Shown here: positions 14,158-15,693 of the stretch, piece by piece
How positions within the stretch are numbered: the stretch's first letter is position 1
Layout: each line of letters begins with the position of its first letter
Source of the DNA: Pseudomonadota bacterium
GTDB lineage: Bacteria; Pseudomonadota; Gammaproteobacteria; Arenicellales; UBA868
Direction: 5' to 3'
Length of the DNA stretch: 15,693 bases
NCBI GenBank assembly: GCA_018661145.1
Contig: JABJIU010000051.1
Coordinates: 1-15,693 of the forward strand
Notes under the pieces: generated by a model
What the model saw: the letters and a program-made list of their open reading frames with translations, nothing else
Told to the model about the DNA's origin: nothing
Databases searched by the model: none
Program-made: the position numbers and the translations under genes

Positions 14158-14338
14158 CTGCTCCTCCTATCAAACTATTAATGATTTAGACACGTTGCGG
14201 GCTCAACAATCCTACCCACATCATTACTGCTTAGTCTTGCAGAATGATTACGCACGCCAAAGCATCTTAGTTGGTTTAATCCAAAGAGACAACAATCTGT
14301 GCGCGGTTGCCAGCGGGCAAAAATAAAGCGCGGCAAGA
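14158..14338. promoter_or_regulatory. Regulatory region upstream of the AEP-type operon
   Basis: These 181 bases lie between ddl and phnS2, both on the minus strand, and should hold the promoter of the importer operon. TTGTTG (14209-14204) could be a -35 box, but no good -10 follows at standard spacing. An imperfect palindrome at 14220-14248 is listed separately. I do not see a PhoB-box-like CTGTCAT pair. No clear terminator follows ddl: the T run on the minus strand at about 14327-14319 has no stem before it. Confidence 0.4.
14220..14248. promoter_or_regulatory. Operator-like palindrome upstream of phnS2
   Basis: ATCATT-A-CTGC (14220-14230) and GCAGAATGAT (14239-14248) are ten-base inverted arms, apart from one extra A, around an eight-base centre. 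It lies 63-91 bases before the phnS2 start, a normal place for an activator or repressor site. No regulator gene is in the window to connect to it. Confidence 0.45.
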
Positions 14339-15427
14339 CTAGCGGTTAAGGCTTATTTGCTGTGTCTCACGGTGTCGATCGAGAGCAAGCTCAATCAACT
14401 GATCGATCAGCGCGGGGTATTCGATACCGCTTGCCTGCCAGAGTCGTGGATACATACTGATAGGAGTAAAGCCCGGCATGGTGTTGATCTCATTCAGGAA
14501 AACTTCGCCGGAAGGCGAGAGCAGAAAATCGACTCGCCCTAGTCCTGCGCCATCAATCGCACGAAATGCGGCGATGGACATCTCCTGAATGTTGACCTTC
14601 GTACCCTCCGGCAAGTCGGCAGGTACGATCAACTGCGAGCGGTCATCGATGTACTTGGTGGTGTAGTCGTAGAATTCGGCGCCGGGAATAATTTCTCCGA
14701 TCACGGACGATTTTGGATCTTCGTTTCCCAGTACGGCGCACTCGAGTTCCCGAGCCCCCTCTACCGAAGTCTCGACCATCATCTTGATATCGTATCCGGC
14801 TGCGAGGTCCATTGCGGTTTCAAGCGACTCAGTATCGTGGACCTTGGAAATTCCAATGCTGGAGCCAAGATTAACCGGCTTGACGAACAGCGGATAACGA
14901 AGGGCATCTTCGATCTGGGTCCGTACCCCGGCCCGATCGGCATTCCAGGCGCTGCGGCGAACCACCAAGTAATCTGTCTGACGCAATCCGGCGTGGGCGA
15001 AAACGGCCCGCGAGAGTTCCTTGTCCATGCCGACGGCAGACGCTGCGACCCCTGCCCCCACATAGGCTGTATCGGCCAACTCCAGTAGACCTTGGAGGCA
15101 CCCGTCTTCGCCGCGCGGTCCGTGCAACAAGGGAAATACCACATCGAATGTGCCACTGGCGGCTCGGACGCCTTCTAAGGTCATGAGGTTGCGTTGACCG
15201 GCGCCTAGTTGCACGGGGACACCGCTACCGTTCGTGATCTCGTCCTGCCCCAACAATGATCGTTCACCCTCATCCAGAAACCATTGCCCCAACCGGGAGA
15301 TGCCTGCCAGGATCACCTCGTAACGGGAGGTATCGATCGCTGCATAAACAGATCTCGCCGAGATAACAGATATTTCATGCTCAGCAGACTGGCCACCAAA
15401 GAGGAGCAGGACTCGGGTTTTACTCAT
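14339..15427 (-). CDS. ddl: D-alanine-D-alanine ligase
   Basis: Ddl joins two D-alanines with ATP for the peptidoglycan precursor, in the cytoplasm. The 362 residues match the DdlA-like length. Visible ATP-grasp and substrate features are GGQSAEHEIS (11-20, with Glu16 contacting the first D-Ala), HGPRGEDG (102-109), KPVNLGSSIGISK (183-195), the EFYDYTTKY loop (251-259) whose tyrosine is typical of D-Ala-D-Ala rather than D-Ala-D-lactate ligases, and LNEINTMPGFT (311-321) for metal binding. The ATG at 15427 has GAGGG about six bases upstream. It lies 36 bases after the class IV aminotransferase and is probably co-transcribed with it. It is not in a cell-division (dcw) cluster, so the genome may have a second ddl elsewhere. 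Confidence 0.96.
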   Translation of the reverse strand: MSKTRVLLLFGGQSAEHEISVISARSVYAAIDTSRYEVILAGISRLGQWFLDEGERSLLGQDEITNGSGVPVQLGAGQRNLMTLEGVRAASGTFDVVFPLLHGPRGEDGCLQGLLELADTAYVGAGVAASAVGMDKELSRAVFAHAGLRQTDYLVVRRSAWNADRAGVRTQIEDALRYPLFVKPVNLGSSIGISKVHDTESLETAMDLAAGYDIKMMVETSVEGARELECAVLGNEDPKSSVIGEIIPGAEFYDYTTKYIDDRSQLIVPADLPEGTKVNIQEMSIAAFRAIDGAGLGRVDFLLSPSGEVFLNEINTMPGFTPISMYPRLWQASGIEYPALIDQLIELALDRHRETQQISLNR

Positions 15428-15463
15428 CTTGACCCTCTTGCTTCACGCGCGTGGATCCTAGAC

Positions 15464-15693
15464 TCAGACAAGCGCATCATGAACATGCTCTGAAATGTAC
15501 TTCTCTACAAAATTGGAGAAGATCGTCCGGGTTTTCCGGGTCACTTCACCGCCGCCAACAGGAAACTCCAACCGCTCACCGCCGAGCAAGATCATCGAGA
15601 CAACTGGCATGACCTCCCGGGTGGCGCTGGTAATAAAACACTCGGTCGCATCTAACAACTCGTTGACGTGCACATCCTCTTCAAAACTCTGCA
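15464..15693 (-). CDS. Class IV aminotransferase, C-terminal part (runs off right edge)
   Basis: Only the last 75 residues are in the window; the family is usually 280-310 residues. The segment ATECFITSATREVMPVVS is the cofactor-phosphate-binding stretch shared by D-amino-acid aminotransferases, branched-chain aminotransferases and aminodeoxychorismate lyases. It is followed by a GGGEVTRKT stretch and the C-terminal helix. The catalytic lysine and substrate-deciding residues lie outside. Being 36 bases upstream of ddl on the same strand makes a D-alanine aminotransferase attractive, but a branched-chain enzyme is equally possible from sequence alone. Confidence 0.82.
   Translation of the reverse strand, partial: QSFEEDVHVNELLDATECFITSATREVMPVVSMILLGGERLEFPVGGGEVTRKTRTIFSNFVEKYISEHVHDALV

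Noticed and set aside
14310..14335. Terminator after ddl
   Set aside because: On the minus strand the T-rich run comes before, not after, the small TTGCC/GGCAA stem, so the order is wrong for a rho-independent terminator.
1..15693. tRNA, rRNA, CRISPR arrays, insertion sequences or phage remnants
   Set aside because: No cloverleaf, no regularly spaced repeats, and no transposase or integrase motifs were seen in any frame.

Overview
The window reads as a chromosomal stretch of a moderately GC-rich Gram-negative bacterium, most likely a gammaproteobacterium. The evidence is the close likeness of two proteins (the tail-specific protease and valine-pyruvate aminotransferase) to their E. coli counterparts as I remember them, the periplasmic signal peptides, and the ABC importer with a periplasmic binding protein. 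No RNA genes, insertion sequences, phage genes or CRISPR arrays were found. It is densely coded: the longest gap between genes is about 210 bases.

Layout. (1) Positions 1-500, minus strand: the N-terminal part of a propionyl/acetyl-CoA synthetase, running off the left edge. It is divergent from (2) a plus-strand run of four closely spaced genes at 713-6110: enoyl-CoA hydratase, methylthioribose-1-phosphate isomerase (mtnA), periplasmic tail-specific protease (prc) and valine-pyruvate aminotransferase (avtA). (3) Minus strand 6121-8354: a GMC-family flavin oxidoreductase whose stop codon overlaps the TTG start of a Nudix hydrolase. (4) Plus strand 8466-9233: a HAD-family phosphatase. (5) Minus strand 9248-14157: a probable five-gene operon, read right to left: periplasmic binding protein, ATPase and fused double permease of a 2-aminoethylphosphonate (AEP)-type ABC importer, then a glyoxalase I and a small CDKN3-type cysteine phosphatase. 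(6) Minus strand 14339-15693: a class IV aminotransferase (partial, right edge) followed by D-alanine-D-alanine ligase.

How the genes work together. Region 5 is the most distinctive part. An importer whose binding protein closely resembles the AEP-binding family is joined, with 10-12 base gaps, to a glyoxalase and a tyrosine/dual-specificity-type phosphatase. None of the usual AEP catabolic genes (phnW, phnX, phnA, phnY, phnZ) is in view. A clear rho-independent hairpin sits between the binding-protein gene and the ATPase gene, and an imperfect palindrome lies upstream of the binding-protein gene. Together these suggest regulated, unequal expression. Region 6 could supply and join D-alanine for peptidoglycan. 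Region 2 looks like a housekeeping group with few good ribosome-binding sites and several non-ATG starts. All functional assignments rest on remembered family motifs; no database search was run.
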